Program-made: the position numbers and the translations under genes
DNA from: Adenophora triphylla var. japonica
Taxonomy: Eukaryota > Streptophyta > Magnoliopsida > Asterales > Campanulaceae
DNA length: 64,000 bases
Assembly (NCBI GenBank): GCA_022495995.1
Contig: JAFEMH010002557.1
Location: forward strand, 62,001-126,000
Reading direction: 5' to 3'
In this document: positions 1-10,044 of the stretch, in pieces
How positions within the stretch are numbered: position 1 is the first letter of the stretch
Layout of the letters: every line of letters begins with the position of its first letter
Notes under the pieces: model-generated
Seen by the model: the letters and a program-made list of their open reading frames with translations, nothing else
Told to the model about the DNA's origin: nothing
The model's database searches: none

Positions 1-272
1 TAAATTTCAGTTCAGTTCAGTTAAAACTTTTATTTTAGAAAACTCCTTTTGCAAAACACACACACACACACACACAAATGGTTTTAAATTAGGAAGACTC
101 GTTTTACGAGGCATTCCGGGTGAACCCTAACGTTCTTCCCGGAATGTAACGTGACCTCCGAACTCAAATCTCTCAATTTTGGGCATTTTTCAAAGTTTTG
201 GCCCTTAAACTAAAAACGGCGTGGCGACTCCGTTTGATTTTTCAAAAAAAATTGAAAATCGGGTACATCACA
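1..272 (+). mobile_element. 3' end of a Tat/Ogre-type LTR (solo or 3' LTR)
   Basis: From the CA repeat at 57-77 onward this matches the last 240 bases of the LTRs at 36882-38649 and 51413-53188: the same CA run, the same block around GAAGACTCGTTTTACGAGG and the same CATCACA terminus at 266-272. No TGGCGACTCC primer-binding site follows, so it is a 3' or solo LTR and the rest of the element lies left of base 1. The next five bases (ACAGG) would be the target-site duplication. It is visibly diverged from the other two LTRs. Confidence 0.8.
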
Positions 273-500
273 ACAGGCGAAGAATGCCTATATACAATGC
301 TCATTCTGGATCAGGGAAACTACCTGGTACCAGCTGCATTAAACACATAATTATATTGTTAATTTGTCTCAAATTATAGCAGAGAGTGTTATAATGGATA
401 TGATACTTACAATCGCAATATTGTTTACATTAATTAAAATTTGATTGTGTATGTGTGTATTGGTTGAGGTGTGTATAATCTCATTCAGCAGAGTGTTATC
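273..500. other. Unassigned AT-rich sequence
   Basis: No gene or element is recognised. Two similar phrases, AGCAGAGAGTGTTATA near 377 and AGCAGAGTGTTATCA near 486, look like a partial duplication, but I cannot tie them to an element end. Confidence 0.3.
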
Positions 501-1080
501 ATTTTTTTATTTTATTTTTTTAAAACCAGGACGACACCTGGGCAAATATATTAATGAATAAAAATACATCAATGCATCAATGAGTGGGAATAAATTGCCC
601 AACTCTATCACCAAAATTAAACCAAGCCAAAAAAAACCCCAAAAAGCCAACAAATTGGGCTGGTCCATGCAACAAATCAACCCAGAATAAACAACCACAA
701 GCCCAGCGCAAAAGCAGGCCCAATCCGGCCCAAAAATTAGCCCAAACCGCAGCCAATATGCCTTGATTCGGCCGCATACCGTCAAGCTGAATGAAAGTCT
801 TGAGCGCCTACCCAAGGCAACGACGTCAGCCCAAAACAGGCCGTGGCACTTACGCGGCCGCACAAGCCTTTTGGGCGATCACCCTAAACCAAATGCCGCA
901 CAGCACGGGCGTGCAAGCCAAAGGCCTCGGCCGTGCACATCAGTCCCTGCAGCCAAACACCAAAAAACCAACAAATCTGCGGAAACCAGAAAATACAAAT
1001 TGAAACCCCAGCACTTGCACATCAGCCAGCAACCAAAAATACAGAAAAAATTAGAAGATCAGATTAACCATTAGCCACCT
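501..1080 (-). mobile_element. Possible LINE 3' end (antisense remnant)
   Basis: This block is clearly more GC-rich than its surroundings. On the minus strand an open frame (863-507) runs into a short hairpin (CCAGG...CCTGG, 526-541) and then an A-rich tail at about 501-525. A hairpin followed by an A-rich tail is what plant L1-type retrotransposons usually show at their 3' end. No reverse transcriptase motif is present and no target-site duplication was found, so the assignment is weak. It could instead be a host 3' UTR or a chance GC island. Confidence 0.3.
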
Positions 1081-1744
1081 CAGCACTCTACAATAAAACA
1101 ACTGGCACTATATATAAATTGCAGAAACCAAAAACCAACCAAGGCCAACAGAAGACCCAAATCAATTACGAACCACATAGAATCCGAAATCATCATATGG
1201 TGTCGATGCATAATCTGTAAATTTGTTCAAATAACCTCATTTAGCTCTTCAAATGGAAACAGAAGCATACCATGGTAAAGCTAAAAAACAAAAACACAAA
1301 AAATAAAAAATAAATCAGTTTAAATAACCTCATTTAGCTCTTCAAGCTTTAGCTTTCTTAAGCAATGCAAATATTCATGCATAATCTGTAAATTTGCCAT
1401 AACTTCTTCTTGCTCCATTTTTCTTGTCTTAACACGAATCATAAGCATTCTTCTTCAACAATAACGGACAAGCCCCAAAGCATCCAGAGCATCTCTGTAC
1501 AACAACAAATTCAAAGTCAGGATAGGATAGGAGATGAGGAGATGCAATAAGCCAATTGCACAACACTCACAAGTAACAGGAAATATATTTGTGGTATTCA
1601 AAGTTCATAAATGGAAGAATGTGTTTTCTTCACCGTCCACCAACAAATGTGTAACATAAGCAGTAAATCAAATTACATTCAAAAACTGTAATACTCTAAC
1701 CGTCCCTAAATGAATTAATGCAACGGTTAAAGGTCATAAATTTT
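1081..1744. other. Non-coding stretch with shuffled short repeats
   Basis: No coding potential is recognised. The phrase AAATAACCTCATTTAGCTC occurs near 1229 and 1321, and GCATAATCTGTAAATTTG near 1208 and 1380, so two short blocks are duplicated in different order. The 3' end (CTRR plus hairpin) of the minus-strand Helitron should lie in or near this stretch, but I could not place it. Confidence 0.4.
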
Positions 1745-1752
1745 GGATTACC

Positions 1753-3510
1753 TCATAATTTGTGAAAAACTTCTTTATAGACCACATTAGTAGTAAACTC
1801 GCTCGTTTCACCATCCTTTTCACAAATCAAAACTTTGAGCCCATTTTTGCTTGTAACTCTCGAGATTGCCACATACAACTGCCCGTGACTGAATACAGGT
1901 CGAGGAAGGTAAAGCCCAACATTTGAAAGTGATTGTCCCTGACTCTTATTTATAGTCATAGCGAAGCAAACATTAATGGGAACTGCCTACGTTGGAATTT
2001 AACAGGGAATTTTGTCATATCTGACGGGCTCAACATCATTCTGGGCACAAACACCTTCATTCCTTTATTCTTTCCTGAAAGCATTCTTGCTTCAACTATA
2101 TGTTTTCCCAAATTTGTAACGATCATTCTCGTTCCGTTGCATAATTCTGAAGCTTGATCAATGTTTCTGAGTAGCATCACTATACACCCAACCTTGAAAC
2201 GTATGGAATGGTTCGACAATCCAGAGCATTTAATTGTATTAAGAAATTCAACAGAAAATACATCCTCGTGGCCAGCAATATCTCCGTCCTCCTTGCTGAT
2301 GCTATCAGAACTCATGTACAACACTTCATCACCGGGCAACATCGACATCACATAATCATTGATAGTATCTACTATCTCATTAGTTGGTGCCAAAATTGCT
2401 CTATCCTGAAAAAATCCATCAATGCGCATATTGTGTAATATGTCAGGATACGTGTTTTCAACGATGGTTGCAATAGGATCAGTTGTATCTCTTATTAAAA
2501 TATCATCGGGTAACTTAATGTCAACTTCTCCATCATTTTCTTCACCGACATCCCCATCTCCTACCCGTAATATCCATTCAGCAAAAATTTTGATCTCTAG
2601 AACATCAGAAGAAGAAGAGGAACGTACCTACATTTAGGAAATGAATGAGATGAAACATTTAGTTTCTGCAACAGGGAAATGTAATATGTAAAGAGTTTTA
2701 AATTAGATCATTTACCTGCAATCTCATGTTTTTTGTCAATTTTAGGACCTCACACGAATTCCAAAGTTTAGATGAACTGATGGCAGCATGTACAATATCA
2801 TGTCGGCTTCCTTTAGGCACAACAGGCAATATTTGCCTGAAATCTCCTCCAAAAATAACAACTAATACACCAAAGGGCTTATCAGAGCAACGACCATCAT
2901 GAGTACGCATAATGTCCCTCAAGCTCCGGTCAAGCGCCTCAAAGCAGTGCTTGTGGGCCATCGGAGCCTCATCCCAAATTATCAACTTCGTTTTCTTTAG
3001 GAGACCACACAAATCAGAACTTAGCTTAATCTTGCTGCAAGTTGAGCTTTCATCAACTTGTATGGGTATGCCAAATCTGGAGTGAGCAGTCCTACCCCTC
3101 AGAAGTAGCAACGAAGCTATACCGCTAGAAGCCACCGGAAGAACTATATCCCTCCTACTTCGCAAGGCGGAGCACAATGTCTTCCATATGAAAGTCTTCC
3201 CCGTGCCACCATACCCATACAAAAAGAAAACTCCACCATCTCCTCTATCAATAGCCGTCATGATCATTTCATAAACCATCATTTGTTCTTCAGTCAAACA
3301 TTTATGCAATCTAGAGTGTTCAGCTTTCATCTCCTCAACATCATAAGACATTTCATCCAATATTAGCATATTCTCCGCATCAGAAATTACATAATTGCTT
3401 GGTTGAGGCATATCTTTAAAATTTTGTAGACCTCTGCAATTCGCTGCCAATAACTTATCAATCTCAGCCAATGCACAATTTTAACTTGCTCTTCACTGAG
3501 TGTCAAACCT
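1753..3510 (-). pseudogene. RepHel helicase part (PIF1-like DNA helicase)
   Basis: This is the C-terminal helicase half of a Helitron RepHel protein, which unwinds DNA during rolling-circle transposition. Walker A (GYGGTGKT) is encoded at about 3216-3193, and Walker B (IIWDEAPM) and the FGGDFRQ motif lie in the same open frame (3471-2698). An intron follows (about 2715-2636, starting GTAAATG). The next exon runs through FAEWIL, the APTNEIVD region and a motif VI region (TINKSQGQS...YVAISRV). Frames break near 3471 and again near 1975, where the helicase tail jumps frame, so no full-length product is possible. The PIF1 superfamily assignment is firm; that this copy is dead is inferred from the breaks. 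Confidence 0.85.
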
Positions 3511-3570
3511 ATGTATAATAAAATAGATTGACATTAAAACGAAAAATGATAAAAAATGATTAACTAAATA

Positions 3571-3784
3571 CTCCCTCCGTCATAGCAGAAGTGAAACTTT
3601 GAGAAAACTTGATCAAACTTTAACCACTAATATAAATACATTATAATCCATCAGTAACAAAATAGAAAGTAGGATTCTTACTTTGGGATGTTTTTTCAGG
3701 CAAAATTTGCTCTTGATCTGTTAACTTTTAGTCATACTTTGATCAATTTTACCAAAAGTGTGCCTTCTTCTAGGACGGAGGGAG
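3571..3784. mobile_element. Stowaway MITE (Tc1/mariner type) in a RepHel intron
   Basis: The terminal inverted repeats begin CTCCCTCCGTC and end GACGGAGGGAG, flanked by TA on both sides (3569-3570 and 3785-3786), the signature of Stowaway elements. It is 214 bp, AT-rich and non-coding. It sits between the Rep and helicase exons, so it inserted into an intron of the RepHel gene. Confidence 0.9.
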
Positions 3785-3888
3785 TATAGTTGAAAAACTA
3801 ATCAATTGAATAAAAGATTGACCAAGATTATTAGTCAAAGTATGATTTAACATAATAAAGTATTTACCAGAATTGTTAAAATTCTTTT

Positions 3889-5058
3889 GATGCTTGTAGT
3901 TGACATCGTCTGACAGAACTTGCCAAGTTTGATTCCAGACATCTTGTGGCCTCGACATACTATTAGATAATAGTAGCATCGCGAAAAGTCTTCGTAGATA
4001 ATCCGGTGACCCCCATTGACTTGCTTCTTTTATTATATCAACATACTCCTTATCATCGTCTAACAATCCTAGTGCATAACACACTTTTTTGTAATCACCG
4101 TGCACTATATTATTTACAGTTCTCAAATCATCGTAACACGTAGCACCAGCAATGTGATTTAACATCAGCCCAAAATAGTAGATATTGCCTGAATTGATAG
4201 GGACATGATAAATTCGTCCAATTGATGTGCCTCTCCTTCTAGGACGCCATTCTCGCTTCGACTTATCCCAAACAAAATGCTGCGGAAATTCATAATATTT
4301 GTACTGTTGAGCCTCTGGATTCTCACGATTGATCTTCATCCACTGTAAAAATTGTGATTGGGCAACAGTAGGCTTATCCACAACATCCGTAAGATAATTA
4401 CCATCTATGAAAGGAATGGTTTGGTCTCCCTTTAAATGGAAAGATAAGCGCTCTACAGCGGGTGTCTTGTAATGGATATCAAATGCAAATATTCTCCACA
4501 TCGCTTCCCATGCAGAGACATATCGGCAATCGATATACCTTTTAATTTCATCATTCACTTCAAAACCTACCCCTATTTTGTCACTTCCCTTGCTGATATA
4601 CTTGAATAAGTACTTTATTGATTTGCTTTGATTACAGTATTCCACGTTGATGTGAGCCCGGTACTTCAACAACAGCTGTGGATTATAAGGCACAATATAC
4701 CTATTATCAAGGAAAACTCCGTTTTTGTCTACATTTGCCCCAGTGTCTCACCTCCGGTAAACATAATATCCGTTCTCGTCAACGGAAGTGCCTTCATTAA
4801 AGCTTTTGGGGAAGTTCTTCGTGCATCTTTTGTTATCCATGCAAGGAGATTTTAGGTTAGCAACACCACAAGGACCATGCACCATATATTCTTTCACGGC
4901 CTCGTACAATTCCGGATCAGTTTCTTTATCGGGGATCTCAGCACTTATACACTTGTCGACATCCTCAGCGATTAGTGCTTGGTCTTTACTTTTGAGAAAA
5001 AGAAGAATATGAGCATGGGGAAGACCTCGTTTTTGAAACTCCACTGTGTAAACAACTG
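3889..5058 (-). pseudogene. RepHel Rep part (HUH/Y2 endonuclease)
   Basis: This is the rolling-circle replication initiator domain of the Helitron transposase. The HUH motif appears as LPHAHILL at about 5023-5000 in a context (EFQKRGLPHAH) typical of Helitron Rep. The Y2 motif is YLFKYISKG with both tyrosines kept, at about 4612 and 4600. One in-frame TGA lies between the two halves (near 4746), most simply a CGA-to-TGA change. Introns flank the exon: about 5268-5059 upstream, ending CAG, and the one holding the Stowaway MITE downstream. The catalytic residues survive but the frame is broken. Confidence 0.85.
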
Positions 5059-5132
5059 TATAAAATAAAAAATATGCATAATTAAAATTATTGTACCAAA
5101 AAATAAAATAAGTGGTTTAGTTATTATATATA

Positions 5133-5206
5133 GCATCCGTCCTACTGTAATTTGTAATTTTGATCAAGTTAACCAAAATTATTAAAAAAATGTAGGACAG
5201 ATGGAT
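5133..5206. mobile_element. Very short Stowaway-like remnant
   Basis: Imperfect inverted ends (GCATCCGTCCTACTGTAA and TGTAGGACAGATGG) bracket about 74 bp inside the intron between the Helitron_like_N and HUH exons. It resembles a heavily deleted Stowaway MITE; it could be chance inverted sequence. Confidence 0.4.
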
Positions 5207-5263
5207 AAAACAATTATATTAACAAATGATATTCAACTATAACACAGATATATTGTGAAAGGA

Positions 5264-6043
5264 TTACTTACGCGCATTAGGCTCGCCAAAAATTTTCTTT
5301 TCCTTCAAATCCTTTACCAATTCATCAAGCTTCATCTTAAAAACCCTACATAGAATATCAGCCTTATCTTCAGGTCTTCGCCCCTCCTTCTGAACAAATC
5401 TTGTAATTTCTGGCCACTTTTGATTGCATGTAAACATGATAAAGAGTGATGGATATCCTGTCCACCTGCAAATAGCTAACGCATCTTGAAAATTCTGAGT
5501 CATCCACCGCTGTCCACCGGTGTATGTTGACGGCAACACAACTCGTCTACCCGCAGTCGATGAATCAGTATCTCCTCTTGAAACTGCATTTGTAAGTTTC
5601 CTATAAGTTTTGACCCTAACAGCGGGTTGATTATGACGAATCCATTGAAGCCTCTGTGTGTCCATCATTATATACGCATCAACCATAATCTGCTGCAGTA
5701 GTCTTCCACTTTTCATAAGTTGGTGTCCTTCTGCAGACCTCTCCTGTAGTCGGAATGATAAGAACCCTTTCAAAGAAAGATTGGGTCGCTTTGACATTGG
5801 AGGCATATTTCTAGGAATATCTGTATAGAACCCATCTTCCCCATAAACAAACAACAACAGGTACTGAAGAGGAAGATAACATGGGTTGAACTCTTGTATT
5901 TGTTTAAAGTCACCACACCGCTTTTCAACTATAATGTCTCTCACATCAGGTGTATCTTGAATATCACCCTCGATAAGAGCTGCAACTTCAGAAGTTGTTG
6001 GCAAATTATACGTTCTTCCATCCTTAGATCGCTTTCCTATCAA
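5264..6043 (-). pseudogene. RepHel N-terminal region (Helitron_like_N)
   Basis: This 259-codon open frame matches the conserved region upstream of the Rep domain in plant Helitron proteins. Landmarks are FNPCYLPLQYLLLFVYGEDG, the run MVDAYIMMDTQRLQWIRHNQ, and LPSTYTGG followed by FTCNQKWPEI. It ends at a GTAAGT donor (about 5272) that leads into the intron before the HUH exon. The true protein start may be further upstream; the ATG at 6043 is only the first in the open frame. Confidence 0.85.
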
Positions 6044-6476
6044 AGTTAATTTTCGGAATATAATGAGACTGAATTTTGAATTTGAAATTTACACTTTCAA
6101 AATATGTTGAATTATCTATTATCTATTAAAATAAAGCTAATCAATTAAGAGAAAATTGAATTATCAGAAATAGTAGGAATTAGGCTTTTATTTTTATTTA
6201 TTTTTTATTTTCGGTGATTGCATGAAATAATGGCTGATTTAAATTAAATTAAATTTTCAATTTTTGAATTAAAATTTTTAAATACATATAAACATCATCT
6301 AAAAGCAAAAACAGTTAAAATAGAGATAAGATTAGGTTAGGTTGATTTGTTCAAATATTAAAATATTTGTAAAGATTTAACTATATCGATTTTTTTGGAA
6401 GGACCGGTTGTTATTGGCAACCCAAATTTTAAGCACATATATGCATAGGAGATTAGGAGTCAAAAGATAAATCTGA

Positions 6477-6574
6477 TACACATTGTTCAACTTACTAATG
6501 TTTAAAAGTTCAAATTTTAAATTTCTACACATTGTTTAACTTACTAATGTTTAAAAGTTCAAATTTTAAATTTC
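6477..6574. repeat. 49-bp tandem duplication (2 copies)
   Basis: Two nearly identical 49-bp units start at 6477 and 6526, each beginning TACACATTGTT and ending AAATTTC. They differ at one base (TTCAAC versus TTTAAC). Confidence 0.9.
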
Positions 6575-6793
6575 TGATAAGATCATTATTGTTGTGATCT
6601 AGCTTTATTATAAGTCTATGATCTGTTTTCATTTTCTATAAAATTAACATTGATTTTTGAGACGGAGAGAGTAGTACCTCTATTTTATTTCGTACATATA
6701 GAAGAAACATTCATTAATTGGAAAATCGTTTGAATTTTAAAATTGGTTTGTTTACATATGTTGAGATTTGAAAAATCGTTTGAATTTTAAAGT

Positions 6794-6927
6794 AACTGAT
6801 TCTATAATTTTTGTTTAGTTTAAATCATTCCAAAAATAAACTCATTTTATAACTAAAAATTCAATTTTTGAAATTCAAATTTACTTTTTAAAAATTTATT
6901 GAATTATCCGAAATAGTAGGAATTAGG
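6794..6927. repeat. 134-bp direct repeat, copy 1
   Basis: This block runs from AACTGATT through CATTCCAAAAATAAACTC to GAAATAGTAGGAATTAGG. It recurs in the same orientation and at the same length at 8499-8632, with scattered substitutions. The two copies bracket the captured H2A and At3g49140-like fragments. Confidence 0.85.
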
Positions 6928-7263
6928 AATTTTTTTTTTACTTTTAATTGTAAAATAGACAAATAATTCAAGGGTGTGAAGAAATTTGAGATCGATGAAA
7001 ATAAGGAATAAAGAAGCTATGTATTACTTCCTCCGTTCCAAATTTAATGATAAAAAAATTTTAAAAAATTATCATTATATGTTCTTGCTCAACAACGTGG
7101 TAACTGTCATTATTTGAATTAAAAGCAAATTAAAATTTTTCTTGGTCATTCTTATTGGGATAAAGGTAGTACAATTTGTAGAAGCAACTCTTGGAGATCC
7201 TTTGAAATATGGTCCATCATATATACAGTAATACACAATTAACTCTAAACTAAGAAGATCAAA

Positions 7264-7377
7264 TAACACCCTTGCCTTTACCAACCTCTTGGAGAACAGA
7301 TTGAATTGGCAAAACTCCTCCATTTGCAATGGTCAAAGATCCCAACAACATTCTAAACTCGTCATCATTCCTCCCAG
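7264..7377 (-). pseudogene. Captured histone H2A C-terminal fragment
   Basis: Read on the minus strand, about 37 codons end at a TGA and align with the C-terminal half of a plant H2A core. RND-E matches the alpha-3 start, then LLGS-TIANGGVLP, then VGKGKG near the end. The N-terminal half, including most of the histone fold, is missing. Residues between VLP and VGKGKG are changed from the usual NIHQ-LLPKK. It lies inside Helitron 1 in the same orientation as RepHel, as expected for Helitron gene capture. The match was made by eye from family knowledge. Confidence 0.8.
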
Positions 7378-7499
7378 TCAATTATGTTATTTTAATCAAA
7401 ACTAATGTTAGAAACACTTATTAGGAAATCATGCAAAAAGAAATGTTAATATTATGTTAGGATTTTTTTTTTACTTTTAATTGTAAAATAGACAAATAG

Positions 7500-8212
7500 T
7501 TCAAGGGTGTGGCCATTAATCACACTGAGGTCTTCTTCTTTGTTTTCTACTACTTCACTAATCCGATCTGCATCAGCACCATTATGTTTAAGTTCAAACA
7601 TATTCTTGTTGATGACAGAATTTTCTTCAACAAAGACAGGTTTCAGAAGGCCTTGAATCGCAAGACCAGCAGGAGGTTGATCCATGTAGTTTACGGGATC
7701 ATCTGATACAAACTGCACAACAGCTCACCCAAATATGATTACTCAATTAAATTACTACTTGTGCTTCAATAGATTAGAGCTTTAACAATGGAATACTGTC
7801 AAGATAGCAAAAGGCCATCAGTATAGTTCTTAGATGAAAACATTTTCTAGACACTTATGACTTACCTTGACCAAATCTCTAGCAAACTGTAAAGGATTCA
7901 AAGAACTCATGGTCTCCAATTTTGCCCAGTCTCCTAGTGATTCGCCAGAATCCTCCTTGTTTTCCTCATCTTCAAGAATCCCTTCCCAGTCCTACAAAAA
8001 GTATAGGGTGAATGAAAAGTGAACAAAAGCAAAGTAGGCACCTCATCGATAAACACATCATCTTCATCTTCTTCCTCATCATCGGTACTGTCATCATCGA
8101 TATCACCGTCTTCGTCATCAGAATCCTCATCATCAAAATCAGTTTTCGCACGTACTGACTCCATCTCATTGATCATCTCTGAAGTATCCAGTCCTATTAT
8201 GACATCTTGCAT
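7500..8212 (-). pseudogene. Captured fragment of an At3g49140-like host gene
   Basis: Three exon-like blocks lie on the minus strand: 8212-about 8042 (ending in an Asp/Glu-rich run), 7992-7866 (WEGILEDEEN...LGDWAKLETM...FARDLVK) and about 7706-7500 (VSDDPVNYMDQPPAGLAIQG). They are separated by introns with plausible borders, including a GTAAG donor after DLVK and a GCAG acceptor. From memory these phrases resemble the uncharacterised plant protein family of Arabidopsis At3g49140; I cannot verify the family. Intact introns mean DNA-level capture. The fragment breaks off near 7500 where Helitron-type sequence resumes. Confidence 0.55.
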
Positions 8213-8498
8213 TGTACTGACTCCATCTCATTGATCATCTCTGGAGATAAATACGGAGTATATTTCTGTTAAGATTGATTGATGAAAAAAAAAAGATCCG
8301 CGAATTAAGTAATCGGTATACTTGATTTGGAATGGGTTCCTCTGATACCTCATATCTCCATAAATAGCGTCGGGTTTACAATTTTTAAAAATTTGAGGAT
8401 GTTCGCTAATCCTAAAACTGATAATTCAAATTTATATTTTTAAATCTCACTCCTTTAGAATTAGCTTTATCTATTGAATTTGCTTAATTTCAGGAATT

Positions 8499-8632
8499 AA
8501 CTGATTATTTAATTTTGGATTAATTTAATTCATTCCAAAAATAAACTCATTATATAACTAAAAATTCAAATTTTGAATATCAAATATACTTTTTCAAAAT
8601 ATATGGAATTATTCGAAATAGTAGGAATTAGG
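8499..8632. repeat. 134-bp direct repeat, copy 2
   Basis: This is the second copy of the block at 6794-6927, same orientation and length, about 140 bp inside the Helitron 5' end. Confidence 0.85.
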
Positions 8633-8685
8633 CTTTTTTTTTTTTTTTAAATTTTCGATGAAAGGAGGAAATATTGGATGACCAA

Positions 8686-8775
8686 TTGAGAAATGCCACG
8701 TGGCTTTCCACGTCATAATGCCACGTGGCGCAGTGTGAAGGCTTGAAATTCTTCTGCTTTCATATATTATATAGA
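8686..8775 (-). other. Helitron 1 5' terminal region
   Basis: On the minus strand the terminus is TCTATATAATATATG, with A as the flanking base. Two CCACGTGG palindromes follow at about 8696 and 8722. G-box-like CACGTG sequences near the 5' end are common in plant Helitrons. The terminus could start four bases further out at 8779, but then the flanking base would be G rather than A. Confidence 0.65.
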
Positions 8776-9142
8776 TAGACTTTTCTCGAATAAGGAAGAT
8801 TGTTCATTGTTTAGAATTTGGTTAGTAGTTACTTTAGTATTTTTATCTTTACTGTTTCATTTATTCTTATTTGATTATGTTACTCAAATCTTTAATAGTG
8901 AAATCCTTTTTAGGCTTAAAACCTTATTTGATGGAGTTGAACCAGTAAACTTTTAAATCTTTGTGTTATTCTTTTTATTCAGATGCAATTCTTAGTTGTG
9001 TAAACATTTGTGTCTCACATATATACACACATCTGTTTTCTGTTCAGTTGAAACTTGATTTACTAGCTAAATAAACTTTCAGAGCAAAAAGTATAGTGAC
9101 ATTAACCCCTCCCTTATAAACACAATGTAATTGACACACATG
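8776..9142. other. Unassigned sequence between Helitron 1 and the hAT-like element
   Basis: AT-rich, no coding sequence or element end recognised. Bases 9135-9142 (CACACATG) are the left target-site duplication of the hAT-like element. Confidence 0.4.
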
Positions 9143-9395
9143 TAGAGTTGTTAATTCGGGATAACGGGACAGTACGGGACGAAACTATGATATCTCGCAA
9201 CTATGTGGGATGGGACGGAACATTCTGAATTCTTCGCGGACCTGAAATTTCCCATCCCATCTTAAATCCACCTCAGGTCTCGGAACAATACATGACAAAA
9301 AGACGTTTTCACATAAAACAGTAGTGCAAGTTGAAGTGAGAAATTAAAATTCACGATAAATAGAAAAGATCAGAAAATATAAGTGTAACTCTATA

Positions 9396-9674
9396 CTCCC
9401 TCCGTCCTATTAATAACTTCACTTTTTGTCAAAATAGGTGTCCCGTTAAAAGTTTCACCTTTCCTAAAATGGCAAAGAATCTTTATCATTCCACCCACTA
9501 ATTCTCTCTCCTACTTTACTTTTACACTCACAACACTTTTCAAATTTACTATTCCCTCCACTCATTCTCTCTCCTATTTTACTTTTATACTCACAACACT
9601 TTCTCCTCTCTCCTATTTTTCTTAATTTGCGTGCCAAGCCCCAAATGGTGAACTAATTAATGGGACGGAGGGAG
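9396..9674. mobile_element. Stowaway MITE
   Basis: Inverted ends CTCCCTCCGTCC and GGGACGGAGGGAG are flanked by TA (9394-9395 and 9675-9676). The 279-bp interior is pyrimidine-rich and non-coding, with an internal repeat of the phrase CTCTCTCCTA-TTTACTTTTA-ACTCACAACAC. Confidence 0.9.
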
Positions 9675-9684
9675 TATACTAATA

Positions 9685-9847
9685 GGGTTTTGTTAGGATA
9701 CTCACCATAGGAGTATCCTAACAAGTGACCCATTATTTTTGAACAAAAATGTCCCTCATTTTTCAAAGCAATTATATGTATAATGGGGGTAAAATTGTAA
9801 TCATCAAAGAGAGAGATATACTAACTCTCTCTCTCTTATTTAATACT

Positions 9848-9894
<47 letters not shown>

Positions 9895-10015
9895 TGATGA
9901 TTACAATTTTATCCCCATCATACATTGATTGCTTTGAGGAATGAAGGACATTTTTGTCCTAAAAATAATAGATCACTTGTTAGAGCATTCTATGGTGAGT
10001 ATCCTAATAAAACCC
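9685..10015. mobile_element. Mutator-like MITE with long inverted repeats
   Basis: The two arms, roughly 140 bp each, are inverted copies starting GGGTTTTGTTAGGATACTC and (from the right end) GGGTTTTATTAGGATACTC. The loop is a TC microsatellite (9851-9887). A perfect 9-bp duplication ATACTAATA flanks it (9676-9684 and 10016-10024), which fits Mutator-type insertion. The left duplication overlaps the TA of the adjacent Stowaway MITE by one base, so this element inserted right against an existing MITE. Confidence 0.85.
9851..9887. repeat. (TC)n microsatellite
   Basis: An uninterrupted TC run in the loop of the Mutator-like MITE. Confidence 0.95.
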
Positions 10016-10044
10016 ATACTAATAATATAAAGAGTGCGTCTGCT

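Larger units (their letters stand above)
6044..7263. other. AT-rich Helitron interior without genes
   Basis: No coding sequence is recognised. It contains the 49-bp tandem duplication at 6477-6574, the first copy of a 134-bp direct repeat (6794-6927), and a T-rich segment (6928-6976) that recurs at about 7460-7511 at the edge of a captured gene fragment. Confidence 0.5.
1745..8775 (-). mobile_element. Helitron 1 (RepHel remnant with captured host gene fragments)
   Basis: The element reads from 8775 down. Its 5' end on the minus strand is TCTATATAATATATG preceded by A, the usual plant Helitron start (TC after A), and is followed by CCACGTGG-rich sequence. The interior holds a decayed RepHel gene (6043-1753) and, between that gene and the 5' end, fragments of histone H2A and an At3g49140-like gene. 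The 3' terminus is not resolved, so the low-coordinate limit given is only the end of the coding sequence. Decay in RepHel implies it is no longer autonomous. Confidence 0.7.

Noticed and set aside
377..500. AGCAGAG-GTGTTAT pair as target duplication of the LINE-like remnant
   Set aside because: Both copies are on the same side of the remnant, so they cannot flank it.
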